From: Macrobrachium rosenbergii
Taxonomy: Eukaryota > Arthropoda > Malacostraca > Decapoda > Palaemonidae
Direction of reading: 5' to 3'
Assembly (NCBI RefSeq): GCF_040412425.1
Contig: NC_089768.1
Coordinates: forward strand, 761,001 to 825,000
DNA length: 64,000 bases
Shown: positions 33,949-46,208 of the stretch, one piece after another
How the letters are laid out: every line of letters begins with the position of its first letter
How positions within the stretch are numbered: position 1 is the first letter of the stretch
Position numbers and translations under genes: made by a program
The notes under the pieces: model-generated
The model's input: only the letters and a program-made list of their open reading frames with translations
Databases searched by the model: none
Told to the model about the DNA's origin: nothing

Positions 33949-34632
33949 GCTCCCCCCCTTAAGAGGGCCTTCACTCCCTTTTCGGGTGTGAAGGTCTGTA
34001 CTAAGCAAGCTGTTCACCTCTATTAGGTTACTCTTCTTCCCCTGAGCAGATTAGTTGTGTAGCCTACCTAGCTACAGAACTACCTAACACTAGATAGGAT
34101 ATGAGCTACAATCATTACTTTAACAGTACTAGAAGTGCTTACGGTTATTATATGCTACCTCCTATAATCATGACGTTTTAGACCTAGCCTAGTGGTGCAT
34201 TCTATGGTATTCCCTAGCCTAACCTATCCTAACCCGACCGTAGCACCAACATAAGAGTGGATGTTCTAACTAAATTACAAAGTGGTTTATGTGTTATACA
34301 ATTGGTAATTACCAGTTAATTCATGAGGGTTGCCTCACATGATAAATGTTTGCCTCACTGAGGTCTTAGGCCATGCGTGTCATGAGCATAGTGGCTCTTT
34401 TCACACTAGTTAAGATTATCTGAAGTTAATACTCTACTTACTGCGGCTCGGTGGTAAGTGGAAGGAACAAGGCTACTAATTTGATGTACCGTACTTAGGG
34501 CGGTCTAGGCTATGTACAAGAAAAGAGATCACACTGGCTACCTCCTCTGGGCAAGGGGCCAGGATCCCTCTGAGATGGTAGGGCACTGTGCCGAGAGGGC
34601 ACTAGTGCCAGGATGAGCTTACGGCTCGGCAA

Positions 34633-35784
34633 CTACTGGGCTCTCTTCCGCCCTTTCTTCTTCTTCGAGTTCCTCCAAGGCCTATCAGTAGCAGGCCTAG
34701 GAGGTGATGAGGGCACCGACTCTGGGGACAGGCCAGGAGGGCTAGCGGGCGTGAAGTCAGAGGCAACTTCATAAGCTGCAGGAGGGCTCCCTACTCCGGC
34801 TGCTGCGACAACTGGAGCGAGAGCGATCTCGACTTCTGCGTCCGAGGAGGCCAGTTCCTGGTCTTCCAGAGACGGTGTAACATTTCAATCCTCCAGGGGT
34901 TCATCCTCTGGGGTCAGATTTAGTAAAGAAGTCTCGGGCGCTGGAGGCTCTCCGGTTGCGATGATCAAAGGCATGGGGAATCCTGAATCTCCCAGAGGAG
35001 GATTTGCCTCATGATTTAGACCCGGCATAGGGGCCTTCTTAATTGATAGCTCAACGTCTGTGACGGACGGAGCGTGGCACTGCTCAGTGCTCGTAGGTGG
35101 CACTGGCAACAGTGGAGGGTCAGGCATGCCTGACAAGGGGTCCGGAGGTACAATACCTCGCTAATGACTTGAATTTGGCTGCGGCAGAGATTCCTGCCCC
35201 AGCAGGAGATCGTAGCCTCTCCGAGAGTCTTGTTCGGGGGCATCCGCTGGGCGTTGCTTACTTGGACAGCCCTCCCAATTTGTGGAGTGGCCTGACCGCT
35301 TGCATGTCCTGCAGCGGTACTGCTCCTCCTGAATATCTCTTTGGGGAGAGGGAGGACCTCTTTGTGGGCCAGCCCTTCGTGACTGGAGAGGGCTAGGCCT
35401 AGAATGGTTTGGTTTGTGCCCCTTCTGCTGACCACTTCGATGGGCGGAAGGTGGGGTTTTGTCTTTATCTTGTTCTACCGACGGGGCCTCTGTGGAGGAG
35501 GTAACGTGGCTGTGAAGTGGCGTTGGTAACGGGCTTCCCCAGAGAAGATCCCGACCCAACAAGAAGTCCACTCCGGGCCGAATTCCACCCACCATGCCAA
35601 GGCGGTGGGGAAGCGTGCCCCAAGGTGTTGTAACCTGGAGCTGGACCGTGGGAACTGTAATGGTGTGGCCCTCTATCCACTTCATTTCCCACTGGGTTTT
35701 TTCGTCAACCATGGCACCAAGTGTTCTTGTTTTTCTTTTGCAATTTGTTGAACTTCTGCTGGTCCAGATATAAAAGATAAACAA
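34633..35784 (-). pseudogene. LTR-element polyprotein fragment: protease tail, Cys/His motif, basic C-terminus
   Basis: A single minus-strand frame runs from 35784 to TAG at 34633, interrupted by stops at 35161 and 34885. Early residues read GHTITVPTVQLQVTTPWG then GGIRPGVDFLLGRDLLWG, which matches the C-terminal half of retroviral-type aspartic proteases (hydrophobic-LLGRDL). The active-site Asp-x-Gly is missing. After a Pro/Ser/Arg-rich linker comes YRCRTCKRSGHSTNWEGC (C-x2-C-x4-H-x6-C, longer than the usual zinc knuckle). A Pro-rich acidic stretch leads to the tail RNSKKKKGRKRAQ. A zinc knuckle after the protease is not the usual order, so the piece may be rearranged. Confidence 0.5.
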
Positions 35785-35827
35785 GGTACAGTATATAATG
35801 GAGAGGTAAGTATTTAATAAACAAATA
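35785..35827. other. Short unassigned spacer
   Basis: AT-rich, ends in the TA that flanks the next element. Confidence 0.3.
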
Positions 35828-36059
35828 CAGTTGACCCCCGCCTATTCATGTTTAAGGATTCACCTATTCTTTGATTTTTCTGTTTTATTTATCTCCAAAT
35901 TATTTGCGGAAAATTTGCGAATTTGCGGATTATTTCATCGAGCAGTATTCACTAATTGCTGTATTTTTAGTTTATTTTTGTGACTACATTTTTAATGATA
36001 AAAGAATTACTTACTAGTCTTCAAATGTTAATAATAACGTAAGCACAGCACAATACCAA

Positions 36060-36560
36060 TACAATGCTCCCCCACTTTTATGCGGGGATAGGTTCCAGAA
36101 CCCACCTTGGAAATGCTAAATCCCCTCTAAAAAGGCTTATAACTGGCTTACAACTGCCAAATACCTTGTACCCCATAAACTAAAATGCTTATAACTGCCT
36201 ATTTTCACAGTACACTGCCTAATTTAATAGTTCACACAACAATATACCGTAAATTATGATACTAAAACAATTTAATATCATTTCAAACAAAATTACACCC
36301 CAAACCTTCATCCCAAAATACCCAAAGTCTGCATACATTACCCTTCTACAATATTACTTGTAAGTATATACACGCCTAAAACACTTACAACTGCCTATTT
36401 TAACAGTTCAAACAAAAATATACCTCAAACTATCATCTCAGAACACCCCAAGATCATTTCAAAGTCATCTTACAACATTACTTACCTGCCTACAACTGTT
36501 GCTCTTAAGCTCCCTTATAATTCAGACACACATGTTTTCTTTTGCCTAACATAATGTACG
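36060..36560. other. Non-coding interior with a repeated short motif
   Basis: Phrases such as TTATAACTGCCTATTTT and AACTGCCTATTTTAACAG recur at about 36190 and 36390, and inverse forms (CTATTAAAATAGGCAC) lie at 42970-43040. This is consistent with belonging to the enclosing inverted element. Confidence 0.4.
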
Positions 36561-36855
36561 TACATTTTATTATATTTCGCTGTGTTGTAAGATGATTTTG
36601 AAGTGATATTTGCTGTATATTATGTATTTTAGAACAGTACTACTGTATAGAGCATGTCTAAAATACATGGGTGGTTTAGAATGATGGAACACATTCCTCC
36701 AAAAAGAATGCTAGGTTTGTTACGTCATATTAGTATTGTCGTGATTGCGTACAAATACATTTATGATAAAAAAATGGTTTAGTAAGGTAAGTTCTTGGTT
36801 TACGTCATTTTGTGGTTAGTCCTCACCATCTCCCATCAATTTATTAAAAATTCAT

Positions 36856-36857
<2 letters not shown>

Positions 36858-36932
<75 letters not shown>

Positions 36933-37351
36933 AGTACTGTACTGTACTATACATATCCTTTAATGAAATATCAATTACTGTACCATAAACATTAAAAACA
37001 TGGAAATAGACGAATCCAGCAAGTTCACTACTAGATTGATGTAGGTAGTGTTGACATATTTTTTGCTTTGTTTGATTTATTGTACCCTATTTCATTACAA
37101 GTTTAGTTGACTATGATTATCACACATATTAGAACAGTGCACAAGAGAAGATTTTATCACTGGTGACGTTTCATCTCTGATCACCGTAAAAATATTTAAA
37201 ATCCGAATTTCATACGAAGGCAACACGAAACCAGCATTCTGACTCTCCTCCCAGCCAAAGTTTAACCATGCTTTGAAGTCTCGTCTCCAGCAGGTAACTG
37301 TACTTAGACTTGGCTGTATAAGTAACTGTGCTTAGATGTATAAACACTTCA

Positions 37352-37440
<89 letters not shown>

Positions 37441-37526
37441 CGTATCCTTTAATAAAAAAAAACAGCAACAGTAAAATGTTATTTCACTTACAGAATCCAT
37501 TTACACTGCTTAGACTTTGATGTAAA

Positions 37527-37587
<61 letters not shown>

Positions 37588-38048
37588 ATACATATCCTTT
37601 AATGGAAAAATACAGTGATTAGTGAATACACAGTGTTACTCTACGAAAAAAAACCAAATTAGTGATAATTTTAGAGATACGGTCCATAGCAAAATTTGCA
37701 AATTGGTGAAAGTTCCCACAGAAGAGTGAAAGATGTTCCACAAAAATCCATGACAAAATGAAGCATGAAAAAGTGAAGCAGGTGAAAGTGGGGTAGTATT
37801 TAAAATGTATTTCTTAACTCAGAGAGAGAGAGAGAATTATGAAAGCCTGGAGCAAGAAACAGGGTTGTAAGCTTTGCCCTGGCAATAAACCAGTTTTCTC
37901 TCCCCTCAGTACAAGAGGGACCTCCTTACTGAAATGATATTAAAGTGATATTGAAATATTAAAATATTAAAGTAGTATTGAAATATTAAAATATTACTGT
38001 TATTGTTTTAGAGTGATAGTTTAAGGTATACATGTAAACATAATATCA

Positions 38049-38113
<65 letters not shown>
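36858..38113. repeat. Repeated (TC)n cassettes with shared flanks
   Basis: (TC)n tracts at 36858-36925, 37354-37434, 37530-37584 and 38051-38113 are each followed by a version of ATATCCTTTAATGAAA (36950, 37441, 37590, and 38117 with the insertion). Two are preceded by GCTTAGA plus TGTAAACA-type sequence. The unit is thus a cassette, not isolated microsatellites. Confidence 0.7.
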
Positions 38114-38114
<1 letters not shown>

Positions 38115-38129
38115 TTATATATCCATTAA

Positions 38130-38900
38130 CCCTTAATGGACAGGAATCCTCATATGAGTATGTATAACAGGTTTTGGGTGATGGACCGGAATCCTCATAT
38201 GGGTATTAATATTAACCCCCATACTGTTTGAATGAATTTAGCAGGAAAGTGGTTCATAGCACTTCAGTGGACCATAAATGACTCATGGCAACTTACTACC
38301 TCGGCACATGAGAGAGATCAATCAGTATGCCTGGAAATTTCAGAGCATATACTGCCTCTTTGCAGCTCTAGGATATCTTTTTATTTATTTGCTCGTAAAC
38401 ATGCCCAGGGATTGCTGTTGGTTTTAGTTCTTATCTTTCATGATAGTATGTCAGCTATAATTATAATTTTGCAAAGAAATAATAGAAAAAACATGCATAC
38501 TGTACCTCACAAAAAGTTACTGCATCTCCCCATCTCGGTAAATCTCATAAATATTTTACAACAAATATACTCAGAATTTGTTATTGATTTCAGTTCTTAT
38601 CTGTAATGATATTGTGTGAGCTGTAGTTATAATTTTACAAAATAAAATAAAAATATGCATAACCTGGTAAAATTAACATATTTTTACAGATGTCTTGTAA
38701 AAGAGGCCTCACACAGGTTTGTAAATAATCATTTTCAACTTCCCATGGAAGGTAGGGAAAAATTTATAGAATTTTTTTCTTACATGTGCATTTGCACATC
38801 TTTGTCTTTCCATTGATGTGTTTTTTTCTTAAATTGGCTAACCTTAAAGTTCGCCTGGTCTGGGGTGAGCTTGATGTGTATTTAGCCCGACCCTTAAGGG
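38130..38900. mobile_element. Non-autonomous piggyBac-like element (771 bp)
   Basis: The ends CCCTTAATGG (38130) and CCCTTAAGGG (to 38900) are inverted with one mismatch and flanked by TTAA on both sides (38126-38129, 38901-38904), as in piggyBac. The site without the element survives in the related cassette at 36950-36965 (ATATCCTTTAATGAAA). The interior has a direct duplication of about 160 bases (GTTCTTATCT near 38427 and 38593). No transposase. Confidence 0.65.
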
Positions 38901-39201
38901 TTAATGAAATATGAATTACTGTATCATTAACATAAAAACTCCAGGAAGTTCACAAAGCCGCCATCAAATGAGCGCATACATACATATGTACTTATTACAA
39001 TTTTTTTTATTGCTTTGGTGTAGGTTCCATGACAACACGCTGTTGACTGGGGGAGTTGGAAGTAGCCAATCACAGAGCTTGTAGCAAACCACCTCTCTCT
39101 CCCTCTCTTTCCATGATGACACGCTATTGGCTGGGAAGTTGGAAATAGCCGGTCACAAAGCCTGTAGCTCAGATGGTTTGTGTTTACTAGTCAGAAGGGT
39201 G

Positions 39202-39203
<2 letters not shown>

Positions 39204-39264
<61 letters not shown>
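39204..39264. repeat. (TC)n microsatellite
   Basis: About 30 TC units, followed by TTTTAACTGAGATAAGAG and a short (GA) run that pairs with it. Confidence 0.95.
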
Positions 39265-39270
<6 letters not shown>

Positions 39271-39537
39271 GAGATAAGAGAAAGAGAGAGAGAGATATTT
39301 TATGCATGTGGAACATATATGTATATTTGTTTTGTATAGTTTTATAGATAGGCATGACGTTACGTTGTCATTCATTTTTTCATATTTTCCTTGCTACAGT
39401 TACAATTTTTTGCATTTCATCAGCAAGGAAAAGATAGTAAAATATAGTAAATTAAGTAAGATTTTAGCATAGTTCCATGGAATTCCCAGTCTTTTTCTGG
39501 TAGATAAGTGGGACATATTGAAGTGAAGGGTGTTCGG

Positions 39538-39641
<104 letters not shown>

Positions 39642-39880
39642 CCATAAACAAAAATATGAAACAAACTGAAACTGTATGAGAGAAAATGGCTGTGCCTGAA
39701 TAGGGGGTTAACTTGATTATTTTTCACATGTAGCTGTAAGCCATATATTTTTAAGGGTAAATGTTGTAAGGTGACTTTGAAATGATATTTAAGTGTTTTA
39801 GGGTGATAGTTTAGGGTTTAATTGGTGTTTTAACTATTAAAATAAGCAGTCTTCTTCTTGTTCCCAGCTTGTTCCCATTT

Positions 39881-41674
39881 TTATATGGGGTCGCCGTTTC
39901 TGATGAGCCGTTTCCATCTATCTCTATCCTGTGCTGCTGCCTCATCAATTCCCTTCTCACGCAGGTCTCCCCTCACACAGTCCTTCCATCTCTTTCTTGG
40001 TCTCCCTCTTCTTCTTCTTCTCTGGACCTCCATCCCCATAGTATGTCTACCAGCGTGGTCCTCATCTCTCCTCAAAAGGTGTCCATACCATCTCAGCCTC
40101 CCCTCCTGCACTTTCTTTGATATTTCCACCACCTTAGTTGACCCCCTAATGTAATAATTTCGGATCCTATCCTCTCTCGTCACCCCAGCCATCCACCTAA
40201 GCATTCTCATTTCATTTCTGCCACATCCATCTTCTTCTCCCGTCTTTCTCAAGCTTGCTGTTTCCGTGCCATACATCATTGCTGTTCTTACCACTGTCTT
40301 ATGAAATTTTCCTTTTAACCTCAGCGGTATTCTTTTGTCACAAAGAACTCCGGAGGCCGCTCTACAGTTGTTCCAGCCTGCCTTTACCCGATGTTTTACT
40401 TCTTCTCCCATACTTCCTCCAGCATTAACAAAGGATCCCAAATACTTAAAATTTTCAACGCTCTTTGTTGGTTCTCCCCCCAAGCTGAATACTTTCCCTA
40501 TCACCCCCATCATTGGTGGTACACATATATTCTGTCTTAGATCTACTTATTCTCATTCCTCCGTCCTCCAGTACTTGTCTCCATCTTTCCAATTTCATTT
40601 CCAGATCTTCCCTGCTCTCTGCGCACAGGACAATATCATCCGCATACAATATGTACCACGGTACTGCCTCCCTTACTTCCTCTATGATAACGTCCATCAC
40701 TATGTTAAAAATAAATGGGCTAAGAGCCAACCCTTGGTGTAATCCTACTCTCACCTCAAAACCCTCTGTCTCCCCAACACTGCTCCTCACTCTGGTAAAT
40801 ACATTCCAGTACATCTCCTGTATCAATCGCACGTAGTTCTCTGGCACCATCCTCTCCCTCAGGCTCCTCCCTCCATACCTCTTGTCTCAGGACTCGGTCA
40901 TAAGTCTTTTCAAGGTCAATGAATACCATATGTAGGTCCCTTTGCTTTTCCCCTAATTTCTCCATTAGTTGTCTCAGACAAAATATACCATCTGTTGTTC
41001 CCTTTCCCTTCACAAATCCCATCTGCTCTTTACCTATTTCTACTTCTTCTCTTAGTCTGGCATCTATCATCCTTTCCAGTATCTTCAAAGTGTGGGACAT
41101 GAGTTTAATACCCCTGTAATTACCACGCTCTTGGTCATCTCCTTTCCCTTTGAAGATTGGGATCAGTATACTCCCATGCCACTCATTTGGTATCTTTTCC
41201 TGCTCAAGGATCTTTATCATAAGATCGTAAAGTATATTCACTCCTTCATTCCCTAATGCCTTCCGTGCCTCCACAGGTATCATGTCTGGTCCGGTTGCCT
41301 TCCCATTCTTCATCTTCTTCAGTGCATCCAGCACCTCTTGCTTAGAAAACCTCATCACCATGCCAATGTTCACCTGCCCATCCCCTCTTATTAGTCTATT
41401 ATTTTCTTCATTTAACAGCTGTTCTAAATATTCTTTCCATCTCTTCACAGTCTTCCTCCTTTCGAAGTACTACCCCATCTTGATCTTTTATTTGTTTGAT
41501 ATGTGTGATATCTTTGGTGCTCTTATTTCTAGCCTTTGATAGCTTGATCATCTTATTTAATCCTTCCTTCGTCCCCAGCTCATTATATGCATCATCATAC
41601 GACTTTGCTTTAGCTTGGGCTACCGTCTTTTTCACCACCTTGTTTTTCTCTCTAAACCAATCTCTGTCTTCCAC
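39881..41674 (-). pseudogene. RTE LINE reverse transcriptase and C-terminal domain, frameshifted
   Basis: Blocks in minus order, in four frames: KNKVVKKTVAQAKAKSYDDA; MKNGKATGPDMIPVEARKAL; FKGKGDDQERGNYRGIKLM; MVFIDLEKTYDRVLRQEVWR; GFEVRVGLHQGLALSPFIFN; YADDIVLCAESREDLEMKLE (catalytic pair intact, near 40640); then NFKYLGSFVNAGGSMGEEV, and the C-terminal GRLRWYGHLLRRDEDH and RKRWKDCVR. Shifts occur near 41640, 41420, 40830 and 40490. The enzyme primes reverse transcription at the nicked target in intact copies. This one cannot be translated as one protein. Confidence 0.85.
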
Positions 41675-42660
41675 TGACTGTGACTTTTCCCATCTCTTCT
41701 TTGCCTCTTCTTATCTTTTACTACTTTCCCAATGTCTTCCTCCCACCACCAACTCTCCCTTTCCTCCCATATGATCCCAGATGTCTCTCCCAGCAGCTCC
41801 TTTCCATGTCTTCTCATTACTGCTGCATTTCGTGTCCACCATTCTTGAACATCTTCAATTCCTGTATCAATATCCTCCAAAACCCTCCTCTTAAACTCTC
41901 TCTTCTTATCCTCCTCCCTCACTAATTTGTACCATTTAATTTTCCTTATCCCTTTAGGTTTGGTTTTTCGTTCCCTTTTCAGCTTCAAGTCCATGCATAG
42001 CAGTCTGTGTTGGGGGGCTACATGGTCGCCAGGGATAACTTTGCAGTTCTTGACCTCCCCCAGCTTTATCCTTTTGTATAGGAAGTAGTCTATTTGGGAG
42101 CATCTTCCCCTACTCCTATATGTTATTAGGTGTTCCCTTTTCTTCTTAAAGAATGTTTTTACTATTGCCATGTCGAGTGCCACAGCAAAGTCCACTACAT
42201 TCTCTCCTTTTGGGTTTCTCTCCCCAATTCCATGGCCCCCATGCACCCGACCAATCGCCTCATTTTCACATCCGACATGGCCATTCAAATCTGCCCCCAC
42301 TTTCACCCTCTCATGTTCTTCCACTTCTTGCATTACTCCATCCATGTCTCTCCAGAAACTTCCCTTCCCTTCTTCTGCGCAACCAACTTGTGGTGCGTAT
42401 GCACTTATAATATTCAGAATCTCTCCTCCAAAACACGTCTTCAGTTTGACGATACGGTCATTCTTTCTTTGCACTTCTCTCACTGTATTCTTCAATCCAC
42501 CAGACAGTACTATGCCAACTCCATTTCTGCCTTGTTTATTTGCTCCACTATAGTACAGCTTATATCCATCCCCCAATTCTTTAGCTTTATTTCCTTTCCA
42601 TCGCATTTCTTGCACACACAAAACATCTACTTTCTTTTTCCTCATCAGGTCAGCCAACTC
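41632..42660 (-). pseudogene. RTE LINE endonuclease domain (AP endonuclease-like)
   Basis: The frame starts ADLMRKKKVDVLCVQEMRWK (metal-binding Glu), then YSGANKQGRNGVGIVLSGGL, VGADLNGHVG (Asp and Asn), SQIDYFLYKR (Asp) and GDHVAPQHRLL (final His). These are the ordered motifs of the endonuclease/exonuclease/phosphatase fold that nicks target DNA for LINE insertion. The upstream phrase VSQLNVGSMTG is followed by a stop. The frame ends in TRW* at 41632, where a shift moves the protein to another frame. Confidence 0.8.
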
Positions 42661-42968
42661 TCTACCTCACCCAGTCATGGACCCAACATTAAGCTGACTT
42701 ACTCTAAATCCAATGTGAGCTTGCTTCTTTAGCTGCACCCACTCCTGATGCAGTAGTCCTCGCCTTATCACAGAGTTAGGGCGATGTCCCTGTGCTTCGT
42801 TTACGGAGTACGCCCTAGCATTACCTCTTTCCATATTTCGGCTCATTCCATGGTTTTGGCACAGATTTTTATGGCTGGACGCCCTTCCTGACACCAACCC
42901 TCCCTATTTATCCGGGCTTGGGACCGGCACCCATAAAGGCGGCTAGGTTAACTATTAAAATAAGCAGT

Positions 42969-43873
42969 AAACTATTAAAATAGGCACTTAAAGCATTTTC
43001 AGAGGGGTCTTTGATGTTTGGAACTATTAAAATAGGCACTTACAAGCATTTTCAGAGGGGATTTTAGCTGTTTGGAGGTCGTTGTGGTCCCTATCCCCAA
43101 CAAATATTGGGGGTTATCTGTACTAATAACTGATCTCTTTTGTACAGTATGCATTTCCTGTTGCCTTCTGTTATTTCTTTCAGATGAACACCATAATCAT
43201 TAGAAACTTGAATTTCAAGTCATATGCCCCTGTGGCTTTTTACCATATGAATAGGTTTCATGATCTGAATAATAATAATATTTTTAGTTTTCCTCTAGTC
43301 CTGTTGGTCTCTTCCCACCTAGTAGTCCAACTTCATTTATTGTATTTTCAGTTTTCACCCCTCATTAAGCCTCAAGAGTAGAAATGTGAATGTCATATAT
43401 TTGAATTTACAATACATTGCATGTGTTTTTTTTAAGCAGAAATGCTTGGATAAATGCATTTTTTCAGATTTTCTTAACACTTAATTAATTTCCCATTTTT
43501 TATCCTTCAGTTTTGTTAATTTTATAATTACCATTCTTATAGTGGTGTAACATGGACTGTGAGTAAACAATCTTGATTGCTCTTTAGTTGTAATGTATAT
43601 CTTTCTAACTGGCAATAAAATTATACTGTACCAAAAATGAGAAAAATATCACGTATCCAACGCTGTATATTAAATTTATTTATGAGCTGTTACGTTAATT
43701 AAATTATGCCAGAAATTTCATGTACACTTTCAACATGCCTTACTGAAATTAATGGAAAACCTCCCTCAGTGCTATATTCTTGACACTCCTGAGTTACATG
43801 TGCAAGGTATTTAAATGGGCTGAAACCAGATTCTGTTATTGTAGTAGTTAATTACAGTACTTTATATTTCCAG
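42969..43873. other. End of the nest, then intron sequence before exon 3
   Basis: To 43120: repeated CTATTAAAATAGGCACTTA phrases and the right end of the enclosing element. After that AT-rich intron, with the acceptor TTTATATTTCCAG at 43861-43873. Confidence 0.45.
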
Positions 43874-43992
43874 GTTCATGTTCCAGCTAATAAAGGTATT
43901 CAGTAATCTTGTGCATACGAATGTCATAGCAACATGGAAAGTTTTTCTCACACTTGTGACAGAAAAATTTACAAAACAGCTGGAAGAATCAG
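43874..43992 (+). CDS. Host gene, internal exon 3
   Basis: Acceptor TTTCCAG ends at 43873; donor GTAAGC starts at 43993. One base completes the codon left open by exon 2 (AG+G, Arg), then 39 residues follow, FMFQLIKVFSNLVHTNVIAT and KQLEES at the end, with one base left over (phase 1). The matching phases across 28.8 kb are the main evidence that it follows exon 2 directly. Helical and hydrophobic in character, like exon 2. AT-rich codon use. Confidence 0.7.
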
Positions 43993-45097
43993 GTAAGCCA
44001 TTGTTTAATCTACAATGTAATACTATTCACAACAGTATAATCTCACCAAGAACTGTAGACTGATGATTGAATACAATAATGCCTTTCCTATCCTGTTCTC
44101 CTTTAACCACATTCCACTTCAACTACACCTAGTGAATCTAGGTCAGCTCCATAGCCTAGGCTGTTCTAGTTAGGCACTCCAGATGGAGTTGAAAAGTACT
44201 TATGAGAATATTTTGTTTTGAAACTTCATTACATATAGGTTATTAGCTTTTCTAAAATCATGAAAGTAAACAATAGGTAATTATTTATTGCATTTTGTCT
44301 GCTTTGAATTAGATGAAGTTTTTTGGCAGAGTAGACTATCCTGTGCATTTTGTCTTAAATCTAGCAACAAGTCGGAACATTTTTATTTTACTAATCCAAG
44401 TACAGTAGTACTAAAGTGATGTTTAGTAAGTTTACATGTAGAAATTAGTTAACAGAAATAAGGCAACCTCCACAGATAATCTGTGTTTAATACAAAGTAA
44501 AAAGACTAATTTGATTTTATATTTCATTCATAGCAAATGAAACCAGTTATTATTCAAGAAGAGAGAAAGTTAGAGAGAGACTATTCTACTTCTTTATTGT
44601 ACTGCCACATAATAAATGCAATATTTTTTTAACAGCTAACAGTATATTACCAAGTATGATATGTCCTCAGTTGAAATGTTTTAAAATATAACTAAAGCAT
44701 TAGTTTGTGACCTGTGAAACACTTTTTGTGACTACAGTATCTAATTTTTAGTGAATTCTTGTATAATAGGCTATTAGCTTGAGGTACAGACAAAGTTTGG
44801 GTATATGGACGCAACAATCTTTTCAGTGCTTTAGTTTTTGGAATTAAATGTATTCACTTGCTTATAAGGTATAAATCCTAATAAATATCTTAATTCTTTA
44901 ATACTGTGAAACATGTGCCATCATATACTAATCCCTCTCCTAACTCCTATCAGGAAATGAGTTCAGTAGGCTAGCGTATTCCTTTATAGTGTTTATTTTT
45001 ATTTCCATATACTGTACATTGTAGTTTCTTATCAAAATACACAAGTACAAAACTTCTACAGCTCCCAAAGCATTACTCCTTGTCATCTGATTCCTGT

Positions 45098-45102
<5 letters not shown>
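43993..45102. other. Intron sequence, nothing specific
   Basis: AT-rich. No repeats or coding blocks that I can support. Confidence 0.5.

Positions 45103-45152
<50 letters not shown>
45103..45152. repeat. (CA)n microsatellite
   Basis: About 25 CA units, preceded by GCG. Confidence 0.95.
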
Positions 45153-45153
<1 letters not shown>

Positions 45154-45489
45154 ATGTGGTGAGCAACAGAACAGCTGACTCGCAGACGTTCCTGTCATTA
45201 TACTGAATTCTTGAGAAAAAAACACAGATCTTGCTCAAAGCAAAAAAATTGTTGGCTAAACCATCTATTTGGAAGCAAGTCTATAGATAAAAATATTTTA
45301 TGAATATGTCAGGAATGAATGTCTTTTACTGTAGTACTACAGTATAATATGAAGATAAAAAGGCCCATAAAACACTATTTGAATGTTGCAGCCATATATT
45401 TCAAGCACTTCCTTCTGTGCCCCTGTTCACTGGTAAAATATGGACAGATGAAATGTTACAAGGGTATATATGCAAAGCATATGTAGGTG

Positions 45490-46208
45490 TGGCATTAAAT
45501 CTCCGATGGTATGCAGGCGACCGTTTCCCAAGAAGGAGGGAAAATAAACAATTCCCTAGTGGTTTTTGGCCTCATTAACTCCCATTTGGCGATGCGTCTG
45601 GTGGTCGTGTTTCCTGGAATAACTGCTTCAAAAGAGGCCTGAGGTTTAACCCGTTAATGTCATCCGATTTCCAATGTCCTCCTGACAAGTTCATATTGTT
45701 GGTTTGACTGATGATAGCAGATTCCAGCATCTTTCTTTTGTACGGACAACTACTTTTGAAAACTAGCTCTGCCCCGCTCCAATTTATGGAATGGCCTTTA
45801 TCCCTGATATGTAGGAAAATCCCTGAACTCTCCTAAGCATATCGTACTGATCTTTTGTGCTCTGTTAATCTTTGTGAGAAGGATCTACCTGTCTCCCCCA
45901 CGTAAATCTCATTACAATTGCTGCACGGAATCTTGTAAACTCCAGCTTCTTCCCCTTTTTTTTATTTAGGTATACGTTAATGAGTGAGCTCCCGGTGGAT
46001 TTGGGGTAATGGAAAATAAAGGATTGTTAGACCAGAGTTCTTTGGTGGCTTTTTGGATGTTTTCATCGTAAGGAAGCTTTATTTTGTTGTTGAAATCTAT
46101 TTGTCTGTTGTGAGTGGGACCTCTGTTGTAAATTTTATTCGCTTTGTTAATAGCCCTTTCAATAATGTGTGGTGGATAGAGCAGTTGCATTAGGTGTTGG
46201 CAGATCAT
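45490..46208 (-). pseudogene. Penelope-like element fragment: RT tail and GIY-YIG endonuclease
   Basis: Minus-strand reading from 46208: PPHIIERAINKANKIYNRG (end of the RT domain), KELWSNNPLFSITPNPPGA (linker), then in another frame GVYKIPCSNCNEIYVGETGR and SFSQRLTEHKRSVRYA at about 45945-45840, which is the GIY-YIG nuclease with its Cys pair, Tyr, Gly and Arg positions. After a stop the domain continues HIRDKGHSINWSGAEL and ES near 45720. The RT palm is missing. Such nucleases cut target DNA for Penelope-like insertion. This fragment differs strongly from the copy at 52-54 kb, so two lineages are present. Confidence 0.75.

Larger units (their letters stand above)
32996..35784 (-). mobile_element. 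Remnant LTR retroelement (Ty3/gypsy-like)
   Basis: On the minus strand the order is a broken protease-like polyprotein (35784-34633), non-coding, a purine tract complementing TCCCCCCCTTAAGAG (33951-33965), then a 3' LTR whose outer edge begins TGTTACGAGT at 32996 in plus orientation. RT, RNase H and integrase are absent, and no 5' LTR is seen. Assignment rests on the purine tract, the LTR-like edge and the protease-like motif. Confidence 0.5.
39851..42947 (-). mobile_element. RTE-clade LINE, full-length insertion with 21-bp target-site duplication
   Basis: The copy is bounded by identical direct repeats (39830-39850 and 42948-42968, starting TTAACTATTAAAATAAGC). On the minus strand it carries a 5' region (42947-42660), an AP-like endonuclease and a reverse transcriptase, and ends in a GA-rich 3' tail (GAACAAGAAGAAGAC) at 39851. 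This is a typical RTE length and domain order. The coding region is broken by four or more frameshifts although the flanking repeats are perfect. Confidence 0.85.

Noticed and set aside
38232..38606. 124-codon frame inside the TTAA element
   Set aside because: No transposase motif; spans a non-coding duplication.
42130..42732. 200-codon plus-strand frame
   Set aside because: Antisense of the LINE endonuclease domain.
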